From Conchocele bisecta (Eukaryota; Mollusca; Bivalvia; Lucinida; Thyasiridae), in contig JAQRGA010000128.1 of the NCBI GenBank assembly GCA_029237695.1, positions 1 to 64,000 on the forward strand: a DNA stretch of 64,000 nucleotides. The letters run 5' to 3'. The translations under genes were made by a program, and so were the position numbers. Below the pieces are notes generated by a model. The model did no database searches. It was given only the letters and a program-made list of their open reading frames with translations, and was not told the origin of the DNA. Numbering within the stretch: position 1 is the first letter of the stretch; each line of letters starts with the position of its first letter. Positions 33,391 to 45,552 of the stretch are shown here, one piece after another.

Positions 33391-33538
33391 TAAATATATG
33401 GTTAGTGCCGTCTAATATAAAATATATTCGGTTTCGCCACGACCACTTTATTGGGGCTCGCTAAAGTTCGCCCCAATAAAGCTGTCTAAGGCTCAGCCGA
33501 ATATATTTTACATTCGACGGCACTAACCATATATTTAC
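33391..33538. mobile_element. Foldback 'ggttagtgccgt', copy 1
   Basis: Near-complete palindrome: left arm 'aatatatggttagtgccgtc', right arm 'gacggcactaaccatatatt', with centre 'gctcgctaaagttcgcccc'. Confidence 0.85.
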
Positions 33539-33565
33539 TATAGCATTGACCTGATACAAACATCC

Positions 33566-33832
33566 GTGTTACAACGAAGTGAAAACTTACTACAAATGAT
33601 TGATATGGAGTCCTTTATTGATGCATTAAAGGTTACATGGGTAAAACGTCTTACACATACAGAAATACATGCCCAATTGAAAATCCTATATTTAAATTTC
33701 ATGAAACGTTTTGGTGGTGTTCATGTTTTTGAAGAGAATGTTAACGAGACTGATGCAAAACAAATTACTAAACATATATTTTTGACAGAAATCCTTGAAG
33801 CATGGGGTAAGCTTAATAGTAGGGGAGGTTGA
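33566..33832 (+). pseudogene. LINE reverse transcriptase ORF, C-terminal fragment
   Basis: 88 codons containing 'DMESFIDALKVTWVKRL' and later 'RFGGVHVF' and 'LTEILEAWGKLN'. This resembles the C-terminal end of LINE ORF2 proteins, where a 'slKisWikRl' motif follows the reverse transcriptase. Only this end is present: upstream sequence goes straight into a foldback, and downstream another foldback starts at 33861. It is a 5'-truncated relic. The LINE clade cannot be assigned, and it need not belong to the LINE at 45588. Confidence 0.6.
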
Positions 33833-33860
33833 AGGTGGATAAGATGAGATAAATAATTGT

Positions 33861-33980
33861 ATTTATCCCGTCAACACAGTGCGTATGTGCCGTGAAACAC
33901 GGTGCCGTGAAACATTTTTGATATCCAGTCAATACTATTTTTGCATTTTACAGCCATTTGTAGGTGTTGACGGGATAAAT
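33861..33980. mobile_element. Foldback 'atttatcccgtcaacac'
   Basis: Exact 17-bp inverted ends (33861-33877 and 33964-33980) around a loop with 'gtgccgtgaaac' twice. It abuts the next foldback. Confidence 0.8.
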
Positions 33981-33985
33981 AGACT

Positions 33986-34117
33986 AGTAGGTTAGTGCCG
34001 TGAATGGGAAAACATATCTGGCGCGGCACGGAAACGGGATGTGCTCGGCAGAGCCTCGCCCATCCCGTTTCCTGAGCCTTGCCAGATATTTTTTCCCATT
34101 CACGGCACTAACCTACT
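33986..34117. mobile_element. Foldback 'ggttagtgccgt', copy 2
   Basis: Arms 'agtaggttagtgccgtgaat' and 'attcacggcactaacctact', sharing the terminal 'ggttagtgccgt' with 33391-33538. Inner stem 'catatctggc'/'gccagatatt'. Confidence 0.85.
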
Positions 34118-35282
34118 ATTCTCTCTATATATATAGCGTAACAAGAGTTGTTAGAAGCTTGCTGCCAAATACTACGCCTATACTTAGTGTGTTTGCCTGG
34201 ACGTTCCAATATACTTGTGATACCTACCTTTATCAATATAGTTCATGTGCACATACTCCGCTGTTGTAATGTATACATGACATGTGTTCAGAAAAAAAAA
34301 CATATTATATAAAGCTTTACTTTTGTATTCTGGAACCTGCTTTTTCGTAATATTTTGCTGTACTAGTACATTGCATTTGCATTGTGTTTGTCGTAATTTC
34401 GGCCCACTTACTATGCGATAACTGTATGCAATTGTCTCTGATATGTAAATGGAAAAGTGTATGATCAAGTAAACACCATCATGTCGATTCCTAAGCACCA
34501 GAATATTTATATGCAGTGGATGTGCTTAAATGTACAAACTCCCATGTGTATCTAACAGCGTCTACTTTGCATCATCTGTTATACATTATTATATCCACTT
34601 GTTGAACAAATGGGTATATTGTTATCGTCACTGGTGTCTGCCCGTACATCCGTCCGTCCGTTCGTCCGTCACGTTTTCTTGTAGGAAGTAAACAGCTTAA
34701 ACCGTAATATCTGGATACTTTATGGAAGGTATATAGCTTACTTATGGTGTGCAGATGCGCACAGTTAATTTCAATGTCTGATTTGACACCATGATTATCT
34801 CCCCCTTTTGGTCTTAGAATATCGCAATTTTGACTTGAAATAAGTACATTTATACCGCAATGGCTGGCGAGTTTATTGTTGGTATGCGTCTTCCTTATGG
34901 CGTGTAGATGCGCAAAGTGAATTCGGATTTTTTATTTGAATCCCAACTCATTGATTTTCTTCTCTAGTTTCCAAATTGATTTTCTATTACTCGTTTTCGT
35001 TTTACTTTGGGTTATTATCAATCCTTATGTTTGCAGTTTGCCAAATACTGGTAAATTTGCCATTTCGATCCCCTATACTACGCAAAACTATAGTTCCAGA
35101 AAACTATTGATGGTAATAGTCAGCGATTTGGCTTATATGCATATAAGCATAAATCTGAAGTGATTGTAGGTTCCAAAAATTATTGCAAATTGCAACTGGC
35201 ACCATTGTTTATAGAAGTAGCCAAGAAAAGTTCAACCCGCAAAATATGTGCTGCGATCGACATTAGCTCATTAGTATGGCAA
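34118..35282. other. Non-genic, with bivalve dispersed-repeat fragments
   Basis: 'gtaacaagagttgttagaag' at 34138 resembles the head of the element at 56470. About 34645-34675 holds a (CCGT)n-like run within a dispersed repeat. No gene seen. Confidence 0.45.
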
Positions 35283-35700
35283 GCCAAATGCACAATAATT
35301 CCCTAAACCAGGCTCCTCAAACCCTAGTTTGGGCTCGGCAAATGCACAATAATTCACTAAACCACAGTTTGAGAGTCTAAACCATGGTTTAGGCAATTAT
35401 TGTGCATTTGACAGAAACTGACGTTTGAGATCGTAATCCAATAAACAGCCTAAACCCTAGGTTGGACCCAATCCATAGATTAAGATAAACACTGTCAATC
35501 GTGATGCCAAACGGTAGTTTTCTTAAACCCTGGTTTGGGCAATTATTGTGCACTTGGCGGCAGAAACCACCGTTTAAACTCTCAAACTAGGGTTTCTGAT
35601 AGCTTAAACCACGGTTTGAGCTCAAACCCCAGTTTAGACTGCCCAAACCCTTGTTTAGGCTCGCCAAATGCACAATAATTCACTAAACCATAGTTTACTA
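35283..35700. mobile_element. Repeat of AAACC..GGTTT palindromes with 'caaatgcacaataatt' borders
   Basis: The word 'caaatgcacaataatt' or its complement occurs at 35285, 35338, 35395, 35545 and 35665, with imperfect palindromes of the type 'aaaccatggttta' between. It is an unusual inverted-repeat element. The outermost copies are both on the plus strand, so simple terminal inverted repeats do not describe it fully. Confidence 0.65.
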
Positions 35701-36370
35701 AAACAAGAGGGCCATGATGGCCCTATATCGCTCACCTGTGAAATGTCACAAAAATCAAGCAAATACTGGTATGTAAAGTACATCAATACATCATAATAAG
35801 CACATGACAGGCACAAAATGTCAATGCGACAAACTTGAGAAGTCACCAGGGTAGGAGTTGTCTCGCGATATGTACAGATATATCTTACACAACATTGAGA
35901 GGTTTGGAGACCACAACAGGAAGCTTCCAGCCTATTTTTTATTGCAATCCTTAGATTTTATGTATTATATAACCATATTCCGTAAAAAAGTTGACTCCTA
36001 CTTGACCCCCAGGACCATGCCCATTTTTGACCCAGAGGTCACCATTTTAACAGCTTTTAAAAAGCATTGTACGTCGATCATTCCTGTCAAGTTTCGTCGA
36101 AATCGGCCTGGTGGTTCGTGAAAAGATTGTTTAAGAATTTATGCTATTTTTAGACGGCTGTCATCTTTGATTAACGACGACCGCCATTTTAAAAAAACTG
36201 AAAAGGTTTTACCAATGAACCATAACTGCGAAGTTTGGCCACCAATGGCCAAGCGGTTTGTATGAAGAAGACATTTGAAATCTCTAATAAAAGAACGACA
36301 TTTTGACCTTTCGGCGGCCATCTTGGATGATGTAATCATCCGATTCGATGAAAACAGCACCACAGCGATC
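35701..36370. repeat. Bivalve dispersed repeat headed 'acaagagggccatgatggcc'
   Basis: Head followed by 'ctatatcgctcacctgtg', then 'tttgacccagaggtcacca', 'gaccgccattttaaaa' and 'gacctttcggcggccatctt'. Same family as 20646-21825 and 49490-50062. Non-coding. Confidence 0.8.
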
Positions 36371-37406
36371 GCCTCATCAATACCTTTGATTTGATATTAC
36401 ACTGTCTTAGAATGAATACAATTTTAGCATCACTGGTGCACATTCGCAAATATGCTGAAAATAAAAGTTGTCAAAATCAACACACTGTTCACCTCAGTGT
36501 TATTAATTTGCCTTTGCTTATTCATCTTGTATTATAAAATGTTCAGTACTTTAGTGTGTATTAGTGAGGTGATAACATAGCACAATATTATTGATAAATG
36601 GAAGTTTGACTTGATTCCGACAACATATATGAACACTGTAAAGCAACAAACCAAGTGGCCAAGTCACTTGAATCAGACATTGACCAACAATATTTTATAT
36701 TTCAGCCATTTTTAAATTCAATATAGCTGTGCTATCCAAGTCATTACAGTTTCTTGCTGATTTTATAATTACAATCATTAACATGAAGATATAGGCACCA
36801 AAAGTAAGCCTCCATCTGTATAAAATAGCATTTTCTTAGCGGCCATTTTGATTTGCAAGTTGGTTTTCACTGCCAAAGCATCTACAATTAGCAATAAGGT
36901 GCTCCTATTGTACCGTGAACCTATACATATATGTATGCATCATATATATATGTTTAGGTGACTCACTGACCAATATAGGAGTACAAGTACTTTTTGATGG
37001 CGGCCATTTTGAAAAATGGCCGCCATGCATTGTCACCGCAAAATCCAGACTAACCCCTGTGAAAAATTTGGTGGGAATTGAACATGTAACTGATTTCAGT
37101 TGTCAGAAATGTTGCCTCTCTGATTGTTTAGCGGGGATATGGGCCAGAGCCTGGACTAAATAATTGACTTAATACGTGGTGTGATGATTTCCTATATAAA
37201 TATCCATAGAAAACTGGGCAGATTTGGCGAAAAATACAATTTATGTATCTTTTTTGTTTTCAGAATAAATTTTATATGATCAGATATAGTTACGGGAAGG
37301 CTACCCGTAATTCAAACTACATGACCGATATGTTTGGATTGTTTCCCTTTAATCGTGGAACGCAAATAATATCGTAAAATTCTTTGCACTCCAATATATT
37401 AACGTA
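36371..37406. other. Unassigned, with one inverted 'gcggccatttt' hairpin
   Basis: No gene. 36998-37026 forms the palindrome 'ggcggccattttgaaaaat'/'ggccgcc'. The rest is probably the remainder of a dispersed repeat. Confidence 0.45.
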
Positions 37407-37596
37407 CAATGAAATCCCTCTAAAACCCGGACATCTTGGGGTGTTCCCCTGTAAATCAGACATGTTATTGCTTTATGGCACATTCTAGTGTTTTGCATTC
37501 ATGAAACGTCATTGTAATCGGAGATACATAACAGCAAAATACATGTAAATTAAATATCCATTTTTCTCGAGTTTCCGGTTTAGAGGGGTTGCACTG
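37407..37596. mobile_element. pogo-like MITE, 190 bp
   Basis: Left end 'caatgaaatccctctaaaac', right end 'ttagaggggttgcactg', inverted with mismatches. TA lies on each side. Related to the MITE at 57956-58172 ('cagtggaacctc'). Confidence 0.72.
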
Positions 37597-37773
37597 TATA
37601 TATAGTATTTAATAGTATTGGTATATGTGTACATATATTATAGGGTTATAAATGTTCACAACAAAAAATAAAATCCAGATCCAGATCAGACTGTTTATGT
37701 GTATATATCAGATATGTGACTAGGTTTTTCTTATATAATTGACCGTCAGACAGAAAACAGTTAATATATAAGT

Positions 37774-39407
37774 GGTATCCGGACAGAACCCCCTCGGATA
37801 AAACACCCTCAACCTAAAAATGACTACATGGACATAACCCCCTCAATCGTTTTATCAGGTTGGACAAAACACCCTCAATGTTTTTTTCAGGGTGGACGAA
37901 ACGCCCTCAATCGTTTTCTCAGGGTGGACGAAACCCCCTCAATCGTTTTCTCAATCGTTTTCTCAGGGTGGACGAAACCCCCTCAATCGTTTTCTCAGGG
38001 TGGACAAAACACCATCAATCGTAATAATACTAGTCATAATATAACCAGCATCTAAGCGAACGAAGAAGGCTACCATCTCTCATCAGAAGAAGATGAAGAC
38101 CCTGTGTGAGAAGTACAATCGTGGTAAAAAGACATTGGCTGAGTTCATGGTGGCAATTGGACAGTGTATTCACATTCATTAAGTGTAATGCACATGAGTA
38201 GTACTACTTGTTTTGAAATGTGCTCAAAATATTATGTATGAGTATATGCCTTGTGCTGTTCTGTACTTTGTGTACATGTATGCATGCTTGAGAATAAAAC
38301 AACTGTTACTTGATTATTTTTGTACTTTTGTTTTTAAAAAACGGTACGTATTATGTTTTACCGCACGGCGGGCGGGTGGCTGGCGGGCGGGCGGCTGAAG
38401 AAAAAGCGCATAGTTCGTGTACACAACTCCTCCGAAACCGTTCAGTCGATCGATCTGAAACTATACACACGTCTTCTACACATACAGAAGATGTGCACAT
38501 TGGTGTTTTTATGCCGAAAAATATTTTTTAACAAATATATCACCATTTGTTCTACATTTTTCTATACAATTCTATATACGGTACAGAGTTTGTGTATACA
38601 AGTCCTCCGAAACCGTTCAGTCCATCGATCTGAAACTATGTACACGTCTTCTACACATATTGAAGATGTGCACTTTGGTGTTTTTATGCCGAAGAAATAT
38701 TTTTTAACAAAAATATCACCTTTTTAACTTAGCCATTTTTTCTACATTTTTCTATGCAATTCTATATACGGTACAGAGTTTGTGTACACAACTCCTCCGA
38801 AACCGTTCAGTCGATCGATCTGAAACTATGCACACGTCTTTTACACATATTGAAGATGTGCACCTTGGTGTTTTTATGCCGAAAACATATTTTTTAACAA
38901 AAATATCACCTTTTTAACTTAGCCATTTTTTATACATTATTGTATTCAATTCCCTATCATTTCTACTTTACACTCTACTTTTCTATCTCTGCCTAAATTA
39001 GTATGCATGTTTAGCACAACGAGATGAAGAAATAATGCTATAGACTTTCAAATTCTCATTAATGTTTCTTGCCTTGGTGACAGCTTCACATTTCTGCATC
39101 TTCGCTGTCTGGCCCATATTCGACGGGCGTATTTTGTGACTTGCGGCACTCTTGTTATTTTATATGAATCATTGTTTGTTGTATATTATGACTAGCATTA
39201 TTACGATTGAGGGTGTTTTGTCCACCCTGAGAAAACGATTGAGGGGGTTTCGTCCACCCTGAGAAAACGATTGAGGGGGTTTCGTCCACCCTGAAAAAAA
39301 CATTGAGGGTGTTTTGTCCAACCTGATAAAACGATTGAGGGGGTTATGTCCATGTAGTCATTTTTGCGTTGAGGGTGTTTTGTCTGAGGGTGTTTTTTCC
39401 TACATTC
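37774..39407. mobile_element. Mutator-like foldback element, 1.63 kb
   Basis: A 9-bp duplication TATATAAGT flanks it (37765-37773 and 39408-39416). The two arms (about 37774-38030 and 39200-39407) are inverted and built from a ~33-bp minisatellite 'ctcaatcgttttctcagggt' + 'ggacgaaacccc'. Between them lie about three ~190-bp direct repeats (38400-38960) each containing 'cctccgaaaccgttcagtc'. The duplication length and long repetitive inverted arms fit non-autonomous Mutator-like/foldback elements. No transposase is visible. The frames over the repeats (38213-38727) are spurious. Confidence 0.85.
38395..38965 (+). repeat. ~190-bp tandem repeat inside the foldback
   Basis: Three copies with 'tatatacggtacagagtttg', 'aaccgttcagtcgatcgatc', 'gaagatgtgca' and 'gtgtttttatgccgaa'. 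The first copy is shorter. Confidence 0.9.
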
Positions 39408-39416
39408 TATATAAGT

Positions 39417-40302
39417 ATATGTTATTACCGATCTGAGGAACAGTAATGTAGACCTCGATCGGGCTTGTTCGGGCTAGGTGGAGACTATTTAGTGTCCTAT
39501 ACTTATAGCTAGCATAGTTAATGGTAGTAGTTATTATTCTAGGATATATATACATGTATGCGGCAGGGTACGCGTTGATCACAGTAACTCTTTCAAATTA
39601 TTTAAAAACTTATTGAATGTATCATATTTTTGTGAACGATTCCCCATGACTTTTGAGACAAAATCGTAATACATCAATTTTAACATATTCGGTCCTTGTG
39701 ACATTTTATCATCAATAATGATAAAACAATTATAATATTAACTACATGAGAATAGTTGGCAAATTATTATCAATGTCCTTTTGAATTTGACAATAAGTGT
39801 ATGTATTGTGAGGACCAATGGGATGAATCCTACCAGATCGGACATAACCACGGTCTGATCGGCTCCACACTATATGTCGCTGACTTTGTTATACATGTTT
39901 GTTATTTATAGATACGAAAATATATATATAAATATACGGGTTGTACACTGACAATTAACACAACAACAAAACAACCCCAAAACAAAACAAAAACAACAAC
40001 AACATTTTAAGCAATCTAATGATTGTATAATTATTAACAAATACATAACATATAGTGTGTATAGTTAATATACAATGTATTTACATAATCGAACATATAA
40101 GCTATCATTATAGACCAGCGATACTTACGTTCGATATGTGTCTCTATATATGGCGCATTTACAAAATATATATGTGTATATGTGTATATAATAATCGAAT
40201 GCAACTATGCGATATTCAAATGGAATGAAATACAGTATAATGAAATGTTAATACACGTTCATATATACATCCGGGCATATCTATAACAAAAGCAGATACA
40301 TA
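39417..40302. other. A/T-rich, no gene
   Basis: Contains an A/C-rich run 'caacaacaaaacaacccc' (about 39958-40005). No repeat family or coding frame recognised. Confidence 0.5.
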
Positions 40303-40546
40303 TATGGCTGTGACTGGAACAATGGGGTTCATGGATTTTGCGACCAGGGTAGATCCAGATCAGCCTGTGCATCCGCACAGTCTGATCAGGGTCTACACTG
40401 TTCGTTATTCCACCAATGAAACACCCGCCATGCTTCTAACAGTTAATATGGATTGATTTCAGGCTACATGAGTGTGCCGTTTGATCAGGAGCTACACTGA
40501 TAAAAAGTTCCATAAGCCACATGTCCACAGTCACAGTCACGTATAT
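40303..40546. mobile_element. MITE 'gtggctgtgactggag' family, copy 2
   Basis: Ends 'atggctgtgactggaacaat' and 'ccacagtcacagtcac' are inverted. The core at 40345-40388 aligns without gaps to the A-satellite core (see findings). Confidence 0.82.
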
Positions 40547-41290
40547 GTATCCTAAGGTGCAGCCCTGTTGAATACAATTACAATCTTGTTTACAACGATA
40601 CCGGTTTAAACGTCAAACCACTTACATATTTATCTTAAATATATATACAGTTAATATAAAAATTGTACCAGCACTTGACAAAGCTGGACTTAAAGGTCAC
40701 ATTACAAACTATTTCTTCAAAACGCGCTAAAAACAACAACGGTGACCCTAATAACCGATTTCCGGTTCGTTTGTATTTTTCGTGATTTTGAGATTTCTCA
40801 TATATCGCACCTTATCTGACACCTATATGCAGTGAATTGGTCATCGTTTATCTCTCCTGTTACTGCGACCTACTGGCGCGAGGTGGCGCTGTAAAAATAA
40901 CCGCTATGACGTAGCAGTAGAACAGCTTACCTGATTAGTGAAAGAAGGTTTCTTATATAATATCGTTTGGATTTACGGACATCATGTATTTGTTGCATAA
41001 TTTCTTCGTTTTTGTCGTTTTAATATATACGTTAATCGTTATTTTTTACTTTCGCATAGCTATACTTGGATTTTGTATACGATTATTTATATCGGCGAAG
41101 ACTATCTGTGCGGAAGTCGGTTGTAATTCACGGTCAAACAGACAGCAAAGCCAGAATCATAAAAAATGTGAAATTTAATGTTATATTTCTATTTTTTTTT
41201 ACAAAATACTAGTCTCCGACATTTTGTAAATTGATTCTGCACTACTTGCAGAATGTTACTTCAGCATACTTGTGGTTTGACCATTTCTAG
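40547..41290. other. No convincing gene; short hydrophobic frame
   Basis: The frame 40984-41178 encodes 64 residues with a hydrophobic N-terminal half, but has no partner, domain or codon signal I can support. The rest (e.g. 'cttaaaggtcacattaca' at 40690) may be another dispersed repeat. Confidence 0.4.
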
Positions 41291-41299
41291 TTGAAATAA

Positions 41300-41600
41300 T
41301 TAGTGACACACGTGTGTAGCTATGTTCAAACGGATGACGCCGGAGGTCATTAATAGCAAACAACTTATGATGAGTTGACCACAGGCAAATAGGGAAGTAG
41401 ATATTGGGGACAGGTGTATTCTGAATTCAATGAAGCCACACCTATTCTATGCTGATTGGTTAACTCCATTGTGTTTATCTGTCCTAGTCAGTGACAGACG
41501 TGTGAAGCTACGTTCAAACGGATGTCAACAATAATGCGACAGGTGTATATTGAATCCGCGAAGACACACCTATGCCAAGCTGATTGGTTGAGTCTAATTT
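41300..41600 (+). repeat. Two-copy direct repeat (~130-190 bp)
   Basis: 'cgtgtgtagctatgttcaaa' (41310) recurs as 'cgtgtgaagctacgttcaaa' (41499). 'acaggtgtattctgaattca' (41411) recurs as 'acaggtgtatattgaatccg' (41540), both followed by 'gctgattggtt'. Confidence 0.75.
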
Positions 41601-41965
41601 GACAGACATGGTAGAATAGATACACTGTGCACATCAGGGTGCTTTCTACAGTTCCAAAAATATAATCTTGATGTGTTTGTTTGTATACATGGATGAATGT
41701 TATATTGCAGGACTAAAAGTGTGTAACTTGAATGTCCACTCGCTTCTGTTTCCGTAAATACTGTTTTCGAATACTACAATATAACTAAATGACATATTTT
41801 GTTCGTTGACAGATAAAAATAACTAAAAGTTTATATTCAATTTTCACATGTACAATAAATTCTTTACTATTTCTAATCTATTTTCCTACTGACTTGTTTC
41901 AAATAAATAGAAAATGTTTGGACTCGATGTTAAAAACTAAAGAAAATCGTTGTTTTGCCAAATGG

Positions 41966-43088
41966 TACGGGGCGCCAAGTGGGACATGGCTCAATTTTGT
42001 CAACAATTCATTTTTGTACCTATAAACTTGACAAAAACAAAACATAATTAAATATATAATGATTTTGTCAACAAAATTCACTAATGTGTCACAAAATTCA
42101 CTTTTGTGCCACAAAACTCAATTCTGTGTCACAAAATTCACTTTTGTGCCACAAAAGTCAATTCTGTGTCACAAAATTCAATTCTGTGTAACAAAATTCA
42201 ATTCTGTGTCACAAAATTCAATTCACAAAATTCAATTCTGTGTCACAAAATTCAATTCTGTGTCACAAAATTCAATTCTGTGTAACTAAATTCATTCTGT
42301 GTCGCAAAATTAAATTCTGTGTCACAAAATTCAATTCTGCACACGCATGTAAGAAGGACTACCATTGGTCAGAAACTGGACTGGACAAATGGGTCACGGT
42401 CGCCGATCAGCGATCCAAAATGGCGTCTGAGAAGTAAGTTTCAGAGAACGCTGGATGAAACACACTTGTTACTGCTTTGTAGCTTAATGTTGCAAGGTAT
42501 TCTTACTGTTTAAACGTATACACGGGGTACTAGCAAGGTCCCACGATAAAATGGTCTCGTGTGGTGGTGCGGCGGAATAGTTGATCATAGGTAATCATAA
42601 TATAACCAAAATAACTGTCCATAAAGAAGTATAATATTGATATACTGGGTTATATTTTCGCATTGAAATATTTAAACCTGCAAGTGTACTCCACCATCTA
42701 GTAAAATGGACTGAGACCGATCTCAAACAATCAACGTAGAGATGACATAGACTATCAGCTACGCAAACTAATTTTTGTGGCCAAAACTGACTTTTGTGGA
42801 CAAAACTGAATTCTGTCCCACAAAACTGAATTTTGTTCACAAAACTCAATTCTGTCTTACAAAATTGAATCCTTTATAACAAAATGAATTTTGTATATCA
42901 GAATTTTACATAATTGGATTTTGTGGTTTTTAGTGTTACAAAACTCAATTTTGTCTGGACAAAATTGGTGTTTGTATCAGAGTTTTACATAATTGGATTT
43001 TGTGATTTTTAGTGTTACAAAACTCAATTTTGTCTGGACAAAATTGGTTTTGTACACATAATTAACCTGTCCTGCATAGCGCCCCGTA
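41966..43088. mobile_element. Foldback filled with 'ACAAAATTCAATTCTGTGTC' repeats
   Basis: Termini TACGGGGCGC and GCGCCCCGTA are inverted, continuing 'aagtgggacatgg' against 'ctgtcctgcatag'. The left third (42060-42345) is a ~21-bp minisatellite, and its inverted counterpart 'acaaaactgaattctgtc' occupies 42770-43050. Terminal TA may be a TA duplication. The frames 42059-42437 are repeat artefacts. A related fragment is at 10450-10642. Confidence 0.82.
42060..42345 (+). repeat. 21-bp minisatellite
   Basis: About 13 copies of 'acaaaattcaattctgtgtc' and variants, one with a 10-bp deletion. Confidence 0.93.
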
Positions 43089-43125
43089 AATGGGGGTTAC
43101 GTCGAAGCTCGCAGTTTGGTCCTAT

Positions 43126-43374
43126 ATGTGGCTGTGACTGAAGAAATGGGGTTTGTGTGATGTGTGACCAGTGTAGGTCCTAATAAAATATAACACTCCT
43201 GTAGTCTAAATACGATCTAGATTGCATGTTAGTGTGTTTTATTGAAGGAATACCGAAAAGTGCAGATCCTGTTCAGACTGTGCGAATGTACAGGCTGAAC
43301 TTGATCTACACTGGTCGCAAACGCCCTATAAGCCCCGTGTTGTGTTTGGCTTATTGCACCTTCTCAGTCGCAGT
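43126..43374. mobile_element. MITE 'gtggctgtgactggag' family, copy 3
   Basis: Starts 'atgtggctgtgactgaagaa'. The core 'gtgcagatcctgttcagact' and 'aggctgaacttgatctacac' are present, and the right end is diverged ('ctcagtcgcag'). Confidence 0.75.
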
Positions 43375-45521
43375 GTACAGCAGATGTTGACACAATCTTC
43401 AAACAACACCCCATCCCCGTGGCAATTAGAGCGATTAATTTTGCCACTGCTGTCACCCCGGGCTTTCCTTAATTGACCCCATGTACAGTATTGTTTCATT
43501 GTAAGTGGACAATGGCCTACAAGAATGACGTTATGATAGTTTGACCAGCATAGCACCAGATCCATCTATGCACCTGACAGCTCTGATAAGTGTCTACTCT
43601 GTTGCCCGTCTGATTTAGCATTATATCGAGGGAAACATAGATTGTAACCTGACGATGTAATTATAAATAAATGTATATACAGACTGGTATCCTACAGCTT
43701 TTTAAAATTGCACAGTATGTCCATTTTGTCACCCACAGTCGCATTTCAGTATTTAGTTTGTAACTAGGTCATTCTTATATTTTCACAGTACAGTACAGTC
43801 CCATATATTTATATCAGCGGTCTAATAAACTTGGAGTTCTAAGTAGTTTGTTGAACTATTACGTGTAATAATTGTATTATCCATACATTTCGGAAGTTCT
43901 ACTGATACGTCATGAACCCACGTGACCGCAAAGGGAAATCACTGTGGTAAGCAAAATAAGGGGAAGTTAGTCATACGGCTGAAAACACTGGTTGTCCGGA
44001 ATATGGAATCCGTAAAAGAACAGCACATACTGGTCGGATTACTTTAACATTTGTTTTATTTGATATATAAATGATGAATACATAAGCGTATCGCGAAAAC
44101 AGAAGCTTGTTATATCTCCTTTAATGCATTATTGGCAATTGTGTTACATCCACTAAATGAGAAACAGTGTACACCCCGTTGTGACCGCACGGATGTCCAG
44201 TTTGATAAGTGTATAGACTGGGTACCAAGCCAACAAACCCGGCTTTGTCCGATGTGTGTCCAATTAAAGCGCACATATATAAAGCAAAATAGTTACAGTG
44301 TGACGACACATAATCGACTGGACACTCAAGGTGAACGGACGTATTATAATATTTGCTCTGACCATAACAATATCACTGAGATTTGATATCATATTTCACT
44401 CTTACATCAAGTTAGTAAGTATTTGTGTAGTATTAGTAAGTATTTATGTTGTGTATTGTGAAGATACTGACACCGAGCTGAGTCTACCGGAGTCCACTGG
44501 AAAACTAAGTAAACATTTTGCTATATATCATCTAAAATAACTGAAATTTCTGCATTGTTTTGCGTTGAAAATTAGGATTTCCATTATTATGCAAGTTTTA
44601 TGTTACACTAGCTAATATATCCTGTATATTAGGTTGATAGCTTATCCCACTCTATACTACACTGTACTATAGTATTATTCCAGATTATTCCAGATCCCAT
44701 CAGAGAGTGACCAGACAGTGCAGATCAAAAGAAGTCAAAGTTGGAAAACGACTACTATACTGGTGTAGAATACCATTAAACTAATTCTTATTAGCGACTT
44801 AATGTACTATACAAACATTTGAATAGACGTATTATACAGAATTATCACACCTCCTGCAGAGTACAATACAAACAATTATTGGTCAGTCACGGGATGTATA
44901 GATTGATTCAACGAGTATATGTACTTGTGTAAATCATTCAATAAACTCGTACTCTCGACTAGTGTGTGTAGTGTTGTATGTTGTATTGAAAATAAACTTT
45001 ACACAATATATCGCATCTTGACTTAGACTAGGATCTGTTGTAAAAAGAAAAAAGTCCAAAAAAAAGTCTTCCTTCCAAAGCCTTCTAAACATAAATCACT
45101 TGAAAATCTTACACCGAAACCCGTTATATCATCTCATAATCAACCGATTTAAGATAAGTCGTAACAAACAATACGCTAAATTAAATTTATAACTTCATTA
45201 CGTTACGTCACATGCCTTAAGTTAAGTTAAGTTGACCATTCAATCAGATCTCCATATACGGACATTTTCGTGATATTTTCGTGACAAACGGTAAAGAACG
45301 GTGAAGCCAGCAGCATACAGCTACAGAACATAGAAGTTTTCTTTGACAGCAGCAACTCAGGTAAAATTTAACACTTGATATAGCACTTAATATAGCACTT
45401 GATATAGCGCTTAAAATAGCAAACGGAGATAAAACATAATGCAAACAACAATAAGATATACTATATAAATATAATATTGTTGACTGGTTCTGCTTCCCTT
45501 CCTCAGTAAATATAAACTAAA

Positions 45522-45552
<31 letters not shown>

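Noticed and set aside
38213..38727. Frames over 38.2-38.7 kb
   Set aside because: They run through the ~190-bp tandem repeat of the foldback. The same text is repeated three times with no frame conservation.
40984..41178. 64-residue frame with a hydrophobic N-terminus (possible membrane peptide)
   Set aside because: A/T-rich DNA easily gives hydrophobic frames, and there is no supporting context.
42059..42437. Cysteine/glutamine repeat protein (SQNSILCHK...)
   Set aside because: Direct translation of a 21-bp minisatellite within a foldback element.
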